From positions 1 through 5,205 of the forward strand of contig CAMLLI010000397.1 in NCBI GenBank assembly GCA_946480685.1: a stretch of DNA of 5,205 bases, given 5' to 3'. A model generated the notes under the pieces. The model ran no database searches. It had not been told where the DNA came from and saw only the letters and a program-made list of their open reading frames with translations. Each line of letters begins with the position of its first letter. The first letter of the stretch is position 1. Made by a program: the position numbers and the translations under genes. Source of the DNA: an uncultured Flammeovirgaceae bacterium (GTDB taxonomy: Bacteria; Bacteroidota; Bacteroidia; Cytophagales; Cyclobacteriaceae). Shown here piece after piece: positions 1-5,205 of the stretch.

Positions 1-110
1 GACACTGAGAGGTCATTGCCTTTCTTCGAGTGGTGCGCACATGAAAGTAATGTTACAGCGATAACAATAGCAACTGTGGTCCAACGGGTATATATCATAG
101 TTTGTTGCAT
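1..110 (-). CDS. N-terminal part of a putative lipoprotein (runs off left edge)
   Basis: Reading the minus strand from the ATG at 110-108 gives 36 residues that stay open to the window edge. They form a typical lipoprotein signal peptide: a short N-region with Arg9, a hydrophobic stretch (VAIVIAVTLL, about residues 13-22), then the lipobox LLSC with the lipidated cysteine at residue 24, followed by AHHSKKGNDLSV. A second in-frame ATG at 98-96 would also leave a working signal. The product should be exported by Sec, lipidated and anchored in a membrane. No acidic cluster directly follows the cysteine, so I do not infer surface export. The start lies only 4 nt after the stop of the DUF7660-like gene, which suggests one transcript. 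The function cannot be told because the mature domain lies outside the window. The signal peptide is clear; the identity of the protein is unknown. Confidence 0.72.
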   Translation of the reverse strand, partial: MQQTMIYTRWTTVAIVIAVTLLSCAHHSKKGNDLSV

Positions 111-114
111 TAAA

Positions 115-381
115 TCATTCGTATATAATAGCACCTTTGAGTATATCTGTAAAGACTCTCCAGGATGCAATATCGGCATTGATATGCCGGCCAATGGAGC
201 TCTGATTATTGTCATACATACCTTGAATGTCGCGGGCATAGCGCGTCATCGCTTCCAGGAAATCACCGAGATTTTTATTTTGCCATTCATCTTGGTTGTT
301 ACAATAGTCCTTATATAGTAAGTCAAGAAATTTAATGAATGATTGCCGGTCTGTTACTTTGATGTCGTATAGTTCGTGCAT
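115..381 (-). CDS. DUF7660-like small protein
   Basis: An 88-residue soluble protein with no signal peptide or membrane segment. It resembles what I remember of the DUF7660 family: a start like 'V.D..SF..FL..L..D' (residues 9-25), then NNQDEWQNKNLGDFLEAM (28-45), a Tyr/Ala helix with DIQGMYDN (51-58), and a conserved end W-x-V-F-x-D-I-L-x-G-A-x-I-Y-E (74-88). The usual length of such proteins, about 80-90 residues, fits this start. The frame is open further upstream, to a TTG at 465, but those codons run through a 14-bp tandem repeat and contain no ATG, so the ATG at 381-379 is preferred. The biochemical function of the family is not known to me. It sits about 100 nt downstream of the Nudix regulator on the same strand and 4 nt before a lipoprotein gene. 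The family call is from memory of the motif pattern. Confidence 0.75.
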   Translation of the reverse strand: MHELYDIKVTDRQSFIKFLDLLYKDYCNNQDEWQNKNLGDFLEAMTRYARDIQGMYDNNQSSIGRHINADIASWRVFTDILKGAIIYE

Positions 382-435
382 GCTGGATAAGTTGGTTAAT
401 TCAGGCTTTAATCTCCTTATAGCCCGAAACTCAAT

Positions 436-477
436 AACGATTAACTTATAACGATTAACGGACAACGATTAACGTCA
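436..477. repeat. Three tandem copies of a 14-bp unit
   Basis: The 10-mer AACGATTAAC occurs at 436-445, 450-459 and 464-473, exactly 14 bp apart. The 4-bp linkers differ (TTAT, GGAC, GTCA). The array begins 3 nt beyond the stop codon of the Nudix regulator and lies before the DUF7660-like gene. It explains why the apparent N-terminal extension of that gene should not be read as protein. Such short iterated intergenic tracts are common in Bacteroidetes genomes. A function is not evident, and it does not form a terminator-type hairpin. Confidence 0.85.
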
Positions 478-480
478 GGC

Positions 481-1173
481 CTAAAGCTCAAACGTAAACC
501 CCTTCTCCGTAAGCTTATCATAGATCTTCTTGTCAAACCGATACAAACTTGCCGCACGATGCGACACATCTTTCTGCTTCTCCTGGCAAGGCACCAGGAG
601 GTTCATCTTCATCAGTTTGCGTCTGAAGTTGGGCTTGTCTAGTTTCTTGCCAAGTATAGCCTCGTAGAGTTCTTGCAATTGCAGCAGGGTAAATTTCTTG
701 GGAAGTAAATTGAATCCGATTGGTTCGTGTCTCACTTTATGTTTAAGGTGGGAGAGACCCGCCTCGAGTATACCATTGTGATCGTAGGGCAGGGTAGGTA
801 TATCTCCGATCTTGAACCACTTGGCATCAGACGCAGTGAAGCCAGGATCGAGGGTATAATTTTCAGGCTTCACCAATGCATAGTATACAATCGTAATAAC
901 ACGTTTGGAAGGATAGCGATTAACATCACCAAACGAACGCAGTTGTTCCAGGTATATCTTGGAAACACCAGTAAGGTCTTGCAGCAATCGCCCGGCAGCA
1001 TCGTCAGCACTCTCGTTATATTTTATCCATCCACCGGGTAAAGCCCATTTGCCTTTGCTGATCCCTTCACCGTGCTGCACCAGCAGAATGTCGAGTTCGC
1101 TCTTTTTAAAACCGAAAATGAGACAGTCGATCGAGAGCGCATCGATGATTGCATCCGGGAAGTCTTTTGCCAT
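481..1173 (-). CDS. Nudix-domain winged-helix transcriptional regulator of pentose use (NrtR/AraR-like)
   Basis: A 230-residue cytoplasmic DNA-binding protein. Residues about 8-145 form a Nudix fold, with strand IDCLIFGF (15-22), KWALPGGWI (42-50) and the Nudix box region 48-70. The box keeps Gly48, Glu54, Arg62, Gly69 and Val70, but the catalytic 'REUxEE' part reads R-L-L-Q-D-L, so two of the usual glutamates are leucine and one is aspartate. Hydrolysis is therefore unlikely, and a ligand-sensing role is likely. FGDVNRYP and RVITIVYYAL (81-100) are typical of this regulator group. Residues about 154-226 are the winged helix: FTLLQLQELYEAILG (161-175), then NFRRKLMKMNLLV (182-194) and a basic wing. 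The family includes the NAD regulator NrtR and the Bacteroides arabinose regulator AraR. Divergent placement from xylBA points to xylose or a derivative as ligand (inference). The ATG at 1173 gives a full-length family member. Confidence 0.9.
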   Translation of the reverse strand: MAKDFPDAIIDALSIDCLIFGFKKSELDILLVQHGEGISKGKWALPGGWIKYNESADDAAGRLLQDLTGVSKIYLEQLRSFGDVNRYPSKRVITIVYYALVKPENYTLDPGFTASDAKWFKIGDIPTLPYDHNGILEAGLSHLKHKVRHEPIGFNLLPKKFTLLQLQELYEAILGKKLDKPNFRRKLMKMNLLVPCQEKQKDVSHRAASLYRFDKKIYDKLTEKGFTFEL

Positions 1174-1195
1174 AGGTCGTATCTGGCGGGAAGAT

Positions 1196-1230
1196 AGAAA
1201 ATAATTTCAGCAACCTTGTAGTCAAATGTA
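1196..1230 (-). promoter_or_regulatory. Possible promoter of the Nudix regulator gene
   Basis: On the minus strand, TACATTTG (1230-1223) matches the Bacteroidetes -7 consensus TAnnTTTG exactly, but no TTG lies 17-23 nt upstream of it. Alternatively, the same TTTG can serve as the -33 element, followed 19 nt later by a 6/8 match TATTTTCT (1203-1196). Either reading puts the centre of the 1215-1237 palindrome inside the regulator's own promoter, which predicts autoregulation. Which reading is right cannot be decided from the sequence. Confidence 0.35.
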
Positions 1231-1237
1231 CTATAAG
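1215..1237. promoter_or_regulatory. Inverted repeat, candidate operator for the divergent Nudix regulator
   Basis: The arms CTTGTAGT (1215-1222) and ACTATAAG (1230-1237) are inverted copies with 7 of 8 pairs matching, separated by the 7-bp spacer CAAATGT. The centre is at 1226. A two-fold symmetric site of about 23 bp suits a dimeric winged-helix regulator. It is the best dyad I found in the 198-bp control region between the regulator gene and xylB. It overlaps the TTG element and spacer of the best xylB promoter candidate and the promoter candidates of the regulator, as expected for a repressor site. That this regulator binds it is inference. Confidence 0.55.
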
Positions 1238-1248
1238 TTATATCTTTA
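1216..1248 (+). promoter_or_regulatory. Possible promoter of the xylBA operon
   Basis: A TTG at 1216-1218 is followed after 22 nt by TATCTTTA (1241-1248), a 7/8 match to the Bacteroidetes -7 consensus TAnnTTTG. The spacing lies within the range reported for this promoter type. Transcription would start near 1255 and give a leader of about 115 nt before xylB. The candidate operator fills the gap between the two elements, so a bound repressor would block polymerase. No better match was found between 1174 and 1371, but promoters of this type are weakly conserved. Confidence 0.35.
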
Positions 1249-1279
1249 GGCGATTTTCAACCGATTGTATATTCAAGAT

Positions 1280-1375
1280 ATGGAGTATTGGACAAATTGC
1301 AGCTTCCCTGAAAAGGTATATGGCTCTACACGTTCTGTACTCTGTTTTACATTACTCACCTTACAAAGCCTATGA
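1280..1375 (+). CDS. Possible 31-codon upstream ORF overlapping the xylB start
   Basis: An ATG at 1280 opens 31 codons (beginning MEYWTNCSFPEK, ending LLTLQSL) and stops at the TGA at 1373-1375, which shares bases with the xylB ATG in an ATGA overlap. This is the geometry of translational coupling or a leader peptide. There is no clear ribosome binding site, but neighbouring genes lack one too. The peptide resembles no family I know and has no run of regulatory codons. An open frame of this length can arise by chance, so the call is weak. Confidence 0.2.
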   Translation: MEYWTNCSFPEKVYGSTRSVLCFTLLTLQSL

Positions 1376-2868
1376 AATACCTGCTGGGTTACGACCTTGG
1401 AAGTTCCTCAATAAAAGCTACCCTTGTAGACGTTGCTACCGGACAAACTGTGGCATCAGCACAATCACCGTCTGAAGAAATGCCGATGCTGGCAGTACAG
1501 GCCGGGTGGGCAGAGCAAGATCCGGAAATGTGGTGGGAACACGCTGTTAAAGCATTGCAGACTTGTTTAAAAAAATCAAACATCAACGGAGCTGACGTTG
1601 CCGCGATTGGTATCTCATACCAGATGCACGGTTTGGTTTGCGTTGATAAAGATCAGAAGGCGTTGCGTCCTTCGATCATCTGGTGCGATAGCCGTGCCGT
1701 TGAGATCGGTAAAAAGGCATTTCAGCAACTCGGTGGCGATTATGCTTTGCAACATTTACTTAATTCACCTGGTAATTTTACAGCATCCAAGCTCAAGTGG
1801 GTAAAAGATAACGAACCTCAGATCTTCGAGCGCATTCATAAAGTAATGCTTCCGGGCGATTACCTCGCGATGCGTTTAACAGGAGATATAGTGACTACCG
1901 CATCGGGTTTATCAGAAGGTATGTTCTGGGATTATGAAGCCGAAGCGCCTTCCAAAAAATTACTCGAACTATACGGTATACCTGCTGACCTCCTGGCAAC
2001 ACAAGCACCAACTTTTTCCGTGCAGGGAAAAGTGCGGAAAGATATAGCAGCACAATTAGGATTGAAGGAAGGCACACCGGTGAGTTATCGTGCGGGTGAC
2101 CAACCTAACAATGCGTTCTCATTAAATGTATTGAACCCGGGAGAGACTGCTGCAACTGCGGGTACATCCGGTGTAATATATAGTGTTACCAACCAGAATG
2201 CGTTTGATAAAAAGTCGCGCGTGAATACATTCATTCACGTAAACGATAAGCGTCCAGCCAAGAGCAACGGTGTATTGTTGTGCATCAACGGTACGGGTAT
2301 ACTCAACAGCTGGCTGCGTAAAAATCTGAAGAGCAACGGTGAGCCGTATGCGTACGATGCTATCAATACTATAGCTTCGCAGGCTCCTATAGGTTCCGAA
2401 GGTTTAACCGTTCTTCCATTTGGAAATGGTGCCGAGCGCGTGCTGGAAGATAAGAATATAAACAGTTCGTTCTTCGGATTGAATTTCAATCGTCACTCAC
2501 AGTCACACGTATTTCGTGCTGCACAGGAAGGAATTGTATTCGCACTGAACTATGGTTTTGATGTATTGCAGGGAATGGGATTAAAGACCAACGTGATCCG
2601 TGCCGGTAACGCGAATATGTTTTTGAGCCCGCTGTTCCGGGAAGCGTTTGTCAATACAATCGGAGCACGTCTTGAATTATATGATACCGATGGATCGAAA
2701 GGTGCTGCACTGGGTGCTGGCGTTGGTGCCGGTATATATGGTTCATTCGAAGAAGCGTTCAAGGGATTGAACATTATTAAATCAGAAGAGCCGGATCCAT
2801 CGAAAGCTGCCGCGTATCGCGAGGCTTATAGCGGATGGTTGAAATTGTTGGAGGGGCAATTGAAATAA
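1372..2868 (+). CDS. xylB: Xylulokinase
   Basis: A 498-residue FGGY-family sugar kinase that phosphorylates D-xylulose with ATP to D-xylulose 5-phosphate in the cytoplasm. The N-terminal domain begins with the phosphate-binding loop YDLGSSSIKATLVD (7-20, with Asp8). It continues with WAEQDPEMWW (46-55), the xylulokinase motif SYQMHGLV (82-89) and IIWCDSRA (102-109). AGDQPNNAF (241-249) carries the expected catalytic Asp243, and ETAATAGTSG (258-267) follows as part of the nucleotide site. The C-terminal domain has RAAQEGIVFALNYG (382-395), an AGNANMFLSPLFREAF segment (411-426) and GSKGAALGAGVGAG (441-454). Length and motifs are complete. It is the first gene of the pair, 45 nt before xylA, and diverges from the Nudix regulator. 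The upstream sequence has no Shine-Dalgarno, as usual in this phylum. Assignment to xylulose over other FGGY substrates is strongly supported by the adjacent xylA. Confidence 0.96.
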   Translation: MKYLLGYDLGSSSIKATLVDVATGQTVASAQSPSEEMPMLAVQAGWAEQDPEMWWEHAVKALQTCLKKSNINGADVAAIGISYQMHGLVCVDKDQKALRPSIIWCDSRAVEIGKKAFQQLGGDYALQHLLNSPGNFTASKLKWVKDNEPQIFERIHKVMLPGDYLAMRLTGDIVTTASGLSEGMFWDYEAEAPSKKLLELYGIPADLLATQAPTFSVQGKVRKDIAAQLGLKEGTPVSYRAGDQPNNAFSLNVLNPGETAATAGTSGVIYSVTNQNAFDKKSRVNTFIHVNDKRPAKSNGVLLCINGTGILNSWLRKNLKSNGEPYAYDAINTIASQAPIGSEGLTVLPFGNGAERVLEDKNINSSFFGLNFNRHSQSHVFRAAQEGIVFALNYGFDVLQGMGLKTNVIRAGNANMFLSPLFREAFVNTIGARLELYDTDGSKGAALGAGVGAGIYGSFEEAFKGLNIIKSEEPDPSKAAAYREAYSGWLKLLEGQLK

Positions 2869-2913
2869 TCTATAGCATTACGTAAACATAAATAATTACT
2901 TAACACCATAGTC

Positions 2914-4242
2914 ATGAAACTAACACTCGGAGACAAGGAATACTTCAAAGGCATTGGCCAGGTGAAGTATGAAGGTAAAGAATCAGACAACCCGCTGGCA
3001 TTTAAATTCTACGATGCCAAACAGAAAGTAGGCAAGAAGACAATGGAAGAGCATTTCCGTTTTGCTATAGCTTACTGGCATACGTTCTGCGGAACGGGCG
3101 GTGATCCGTTCGGTCCTGGTACTAAAAATTTCGCATGGAATGAAGGTGACGATGCTATGCAACGTGCATATAATAAAATGGATGCAGCGTTTGAATTCAT
3201 TACAAAAATTGGTGCTCCGTTCTATTGCTTTCACGACTTCGATTTAGTGGAAGAAGGTGCTACACTGAAAGAATCAGAAGATCGCATTCAGAAGATTACA
3301 GATTATGCCAAGAAGAAACAGAAATCTTCTGGTGTAAAACTGCTGTGGGGAACTGCGAACCTGTTCTCAAACCCACGCTATATGAATGGTGCTGCTACAA
3401 ACCCTGACTTCAATGTAGTTTGCTACGCTGCTACGCAGGTGAAGAATGCACTTGACGCAACGATCGAACTGGGCGGATCTAACTATGTATTCTGGGGCGG
3501 TCGCGAAGGCTATATGTCGCTGTTGAATACGGATATGAAACGTGAGATCGAAAACCTCGCGCGCTTCCTGCATGCTGCTAAAGATTACGCGCGTGCTCAA
3601 GGCTTCAAAGGTACGTTCCTCATTGAGCCTAAGCCGATGGAACCTTCCAAGCATCAGTACGATTTCGACTCTGCTACCTGTATAGCGTTCCTTCGTGAAT
3701 TTGGTTTGATGGATGATTTCAAACTGAACATTGAAGTGAACCACGCTACGCTGGCACAACATACATTTGATCACGAATTGCAAGTTGCTGCCAACGCAGG
3801 TGTACTCGGTAGTATCGATGCAAACCGCGGTGACTACCAGAACGGTTGGGATACCGATCAGTTCCCGAACAACTTGTATGAACTGACTGAAGCGATGCTG
3901 GTAATTTTACAAGCCGGTGGTTTCAAGAATGGCGGTGTAAACTTCGATGCGAAGACCAGAAGAAATTCAACAGACCTCGTAGATATATTCTATGCACACA
4001 TTGGTGGTATGGATGCTTTCGCACGTGCTCTGTTAACAGCACAAGCTATATTGGATGATGGTACCTATAACAAACTGCGCAAAGAGCGCTATGCATCATT
4101 CGAATCAGGTAAAGGAAAACAATTCACGCAAGGTAAAGTAGGTCTTGAAGAACTGGTTAACCTCGCTCGCAAAAATGGTGAGCCTGCACAAATCAGTGGC
4201 AAACAAGAATACTATGAGAACCTGCTGAGCAAGTTTATCTAG
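2914..4242 (+). CDS. xylA: Xylose isomerase, class II
   Basis: A 442-residue TIM-barrel enzyme that interconverts D-xylose and D-xylulose using two divalent metal ions; it normally forms a cytoplasmic tetramer. The length and N-terminal extension are those of the class II (long) group. Motifs in order: [17 protein letters not shown] (54-70), the catalytic pair in FHDFDL (His107, Asp110), [14 protein letters not shown] (143-156), [10 protein letters not shown] (191-200), [16 protein letters not shown] (235-250, Glu238 and Lys240), [17 protein letters not shown] (272-288, Glu274 and His277), [20 protein letters not shown] (299-318, Asp302, Asp313, Asp315) and NFDAKTRR (343-350, Asp345). All metal ligands and catalytic residues are present, so the enzyme should be active. 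It follows xylB by 45 nt with no terminator between them, so the two are presumably cotranscribed. A long hairpin ends the unit downstream. Confidence 0.98.
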   Translation: MKLTLGDKEYFKGIGQVKYEGKESDNPLAFKFYDAKQKVGKKTMEEHFRFAIAYWHTFCGTGGDPFGPGTKNFAWNEGDDAMQRAYNKMDAAFEFITKIGAPFYCFHDFDLVEEGATLKESEDRIQKITDYAKKKQKSSGVKLLWGTANLFSNPRYMNGAATNPDFNVVCYAATQVKNALDATIELGGSNYVFWGGREGYMSLLNTDMKREIENLARFLHAAKDYARAQGFKGTFLIEPKPMEPSKHQYDFDSATCIAFLREFGLMDDFKLNIEVNHATLAQHTFDHELQVAANAGVLGSIDANRGDYQNGWDTDQFPNNLYELTEAMLVILQAGGFKNGGVNFDAKTRRNSTDLVDIFYAHIGGMDAFARALLTAQAILDDGTYNKLRKERYASFESGKGKQFTQGKVGLEELVNLARKNGEPAQISGKQEYYENLLSKFI

Positions 4243-4262
4243 TAGTTACTGATTGATATTTC

Positions 4263-4346
4263 TCTCCCGCAGAAGACGCAGGTTTTCGCAGATATAAATA
4301 CATTTTGTTTCTGCGTATATCGGTGAAATCTGCGGGAGATTTTTTT
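4263..4346 (+). terminator. Rho-independent-type terminator made from a long repeat-bearing hairpin
   Basis: A perfect 11-bp outer stem TCTCCCGCAGA (4263-4273) / TCTGCGGGAGA (4329-4339) is followed directly by seven T residues (4340-4346). The 55 nt inside continue the same symmetry about position 4301: CGCAGA at 4287-4292 pairs with TCTGCG at 4310-4315, and AT-rich pairs lie next to the loop. The middle unit is degraded (CGCAGG at 4277-4282 against TCGGTG at 4320-4325). It begins 20 nt after the xylA stop and should end the xylBA transcript. The iterated units suggest it derives from an intergenic palindromic repeat family. Confidence 0.8.
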
Positions 4347-4396
4347 ATGATTCAACCGAAAGATTTTACTATCTTGGTTTGTATAACGGACATGCT

Positions 4397-4780
4397 ATGA
4401 GGACTTTGATAGTATTCGTACTGGCATTTGTTTCGATAGAGGCCACTGCTCAGATTAATCCGTCACGGGCTGGTAATTCGTTACTGGGATTTTTTCGCGT
4501 GAAGAAAACTTCGGAGCCGTTCGACTTTCGTTCTACACGACATACCCCTATACTCAGCTCGGCTGATTCGTACGCACCCGGCCGTTATTGGCAGACGTCA
4601 ACGTATACTACGTACTCCGAGAATGGAAGGATCCGCACGACACATATCTTCGATGCTATCGGACAACTTCGCGAATCAAGACCATCCGTAAGTCTGCGCA
4701 AGACTGGTGCGTTATCGTTACTGCGTGTACAGTTTTCCTTCCAGCGACAGCCTACGCTTTTTACCTATACCATTCGGTGA
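4397..4780 (+). CDS. Small secreted protein of unknown function
   Basis: A 127-residue protein beginning with a clear Sec signal peptide: MRT, then the hydrophobic run LIVFVLAFVSI (4-14), then EATAQ. An A-x-A site (Ala16-Thr17-Ala18) predicts cleavage before Gln19. The mature part of about 109 residues is basic, has no cysteine, and is rich in Ser, Thr, Arg and aromatics. Alternating patterns such as RYWQTSTYTTYSENGRI and LRVQFSFQRQPTLFTYTI suggest beta strands. I recognise no family. The frame is open upstream to a TTG at 4379, but the ATG at 4397 places the signal peptide at the very N-terminus and is preferred. The gene starts about 50 nt after the xylA terminator and so is a separate unit; TATCTTGG (4370-4377) could be its -7 element. 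Two other plus-strand frames are open across its 3' half, so a frameshifted or decayed gene is possible. Confidence 0.6.
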   Translation: MRTLIVFVLAFVSIEATAQINPSRAGNSLLGFFRVKKTSEPFDFRSTRHTPILSSADSYAPGRYWQTSTYTTYSENGRIRTTHIFDAIGQLRESRPSVSLRKTGALSLLRVQFSFQRQPTLFTYTIR

Positions 4781-4785
4781 CTTTT

Positions 4786-4830
4786 TTGGGCTGCTGGCTT
4801 CTGGCTACTGGTTTCTGGACAACAGCCCAA
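4786..4830. repeat. 7-bp tandem repeat enclosed in an 8-bp inverted repeat
   Basis: CTGGCTT (4794-4800), CTGGCTA (4801-4807), CTGGTTT (4808-4814) and CTGG (4815-4818) make 3.6 copies of a 7-bp unit. They fill most of the loop of the perfect inverted repeat TTGGGCTG (4786-4793) / CAGCCCAA (4823-4830). It lies 5 nt after the stop of the secreted protein gene, between convergent genes. The only T-run, 4782-4787, precedes and partly overlaps the left arm, so this is not a standard terminator for the plus-strand gene, and on the minus strand the hairpin is followed by A residues. Confidence 0.7.
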
Positions 4831-4918
4831 TGGCAGGTAGGCAAGGCGTTGTGCATCATCATGTGATTTTTTCTTTGGGCCCATTGCGTCTGCTTAGCGT
4901 TCTCTGTACAACGATTTA

Positions 4919-5205
4919 CTAATTCGGCTTTTGCATGAGATTAACAATCTGCTCAACGCAGTTCGCATTTTCATCAAGGTTAATATCCGGATTTATACCC
5001 GAGTCTTCATATAGCAGATGTTCGTCTTTTCCTTTCATATCCGTTATATAAATCGAGAATCGTTTACTGGGTAATATTTCCCTTCGACCGTAATTACTTC
5101 CGTACGTCAACATTCCTTTTGTTGGTTGACCGGCAGTAACGGTGTTCGGTAATTTTTTCAATTGCAACACAAGGATCTCCGCCCGGCTTAACGTCTCGTT
5201 GTTCA
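4919..5205 (-). CDS. C-terminal 94 residues of an unrecognised protein (runs off right edge)
   Basis: The minus-strand frame ending in TAG at 4921-4919 is open all the way to the right edge. A GTG at 5170 could be called as a start, but the upstream codons continue without a stop as NNETLSRAEIL, so the gene most likely begins beyond the window. The visible part is hydrophilic and mostly soluble-looking. It contains ILVLQLKKLPNTVTAG near its start, SKRFSIYITDMKGKDEHLLYE in the middle (a probable beta hairpin), and an acidic end with DINLDENANCVEQIVNLM. I recognise no family and no catalytic motif. It converges on the small secreted protein gene, with 138 nt between them. Confidence 0.6.
   Translation of the reverse strand, partial: NNETLSRAEILVLQLKKLPNTVTAGQPTKGMLTYGSNYGRREILPSKRFSIYITDMKGKDEHLLYEDSGINPDINLDENANCVEQIVNLMQKPN

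Noticed and set aside
16..318. 100-codon plus-strand open frame
   Set aside because: It is antisense to both the lipoprotein start and the DUF7660-like gene, whose motifs and signal peptide are convincing on the minus strand.
382..465. N-terminal extension of the DUF7660-like protein to a TTG at 465
   Set aside because: It would translate the 14-bp tandem repeat, contains no ATG, and adds residues outside the family pattern.
727..1204. Two plus-strand open frames across the regulator gene (727-1041 and 959-1204)
   Set aside because: They are antisense to the intact Nudix regulator and show no recognisable protein features.
3367..3783. 138-codon open frame on the minus strand inside xylA
   Set aside because: It lies wholly antisense to a complete, motif-rich xylose isomerase gene, and its translation shows no domain or signal; it is a shadow frame.
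4828..4886. Possible terminator for the minus-strand gene from CAATGG / CCATTG
   Set aside because: A stem of only 6 bp with a loop of nearly 50 nt and no suitable T-run; not supportable.
4588..4922. Open frames 4588-4866 and 4707-4922 on the plus strand
   Set aside because: They overlap the signal-peptide-bearing gene in other frames and run into the 7-bp repeat hairpin; their hydrophobic stretches come from T-rich sequence. A frameshift in the main gene cannot be fully excluded.
1..5205. CRISPR array, tRNA or rRNA gene, transposase or phage gene
   Set aside because: No regularly spaced long direct repeats, cloverleaf-like sequence, rRNA stretch or recombinase motif was seen on either strand.

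Overview
The window looks like chromosomal DNA from a Bacteroidetes bacterium, and I would guess the family Chitinophagaceae. This rests on gene starts without Shine-Dalgarno sequences, promoter-like TAnnTTTG and TTG elements, a Nudix-type sugar regulator beside xylBA, a DUF7660-like protein, and short iterated intergenic repeats. The taxonomic placement is inferred from style, not from a marker gene.

Layout from left to right. On the minus strand, positions 1-1173 hold a Nudix/winged-helix transcription regulator (481-1173). Downstream of it lie a 14-bp tandem repeat, a small DUF7660-like protein (115-381), and, after a 4-nt gap, the start of a lipoprotein gene that runs off the left edge (1-110). 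Positions 1174-1371 are a divergent control region with a strong inverted repeat at 1215-1237. This repeat overlaps plausible promoters for both directions. On the plus strand follow xylulokinase xylB (1372-2868) and class II xylose isomerase xylA (2914-4242), and then a long imperfect hairpin with a T-run (4263-4346) that should end the operon. Next comes a small secreted protein of unknown function (4397-4780). A convergent intergenic stretch carries a 7-bp tandem repeat held in a hairpin. Last is the 3' part of an unrecognised minus-strand gene that enters from the right edge (4919-5205).

How it works together: XylA converts D-xylose to D-xylulose, and XylB phosphorylates this to D-xylulose 5-phosphate, which enters the pentose phosphate pathway. 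The divergent Nudix regulator has lost key catalytic residues of its Nudix box. It most likely senses a pentose or a derivative and controls both xylBA and its own gene through the 1215-1237 palindrome. No xylose transporter is in the window. The core of the window is a known type of catabolic operon. The less-described parts are the operator, the repeat-built terminator, a short upstream ORF overlapping the xylB start, and the small unknown genes.
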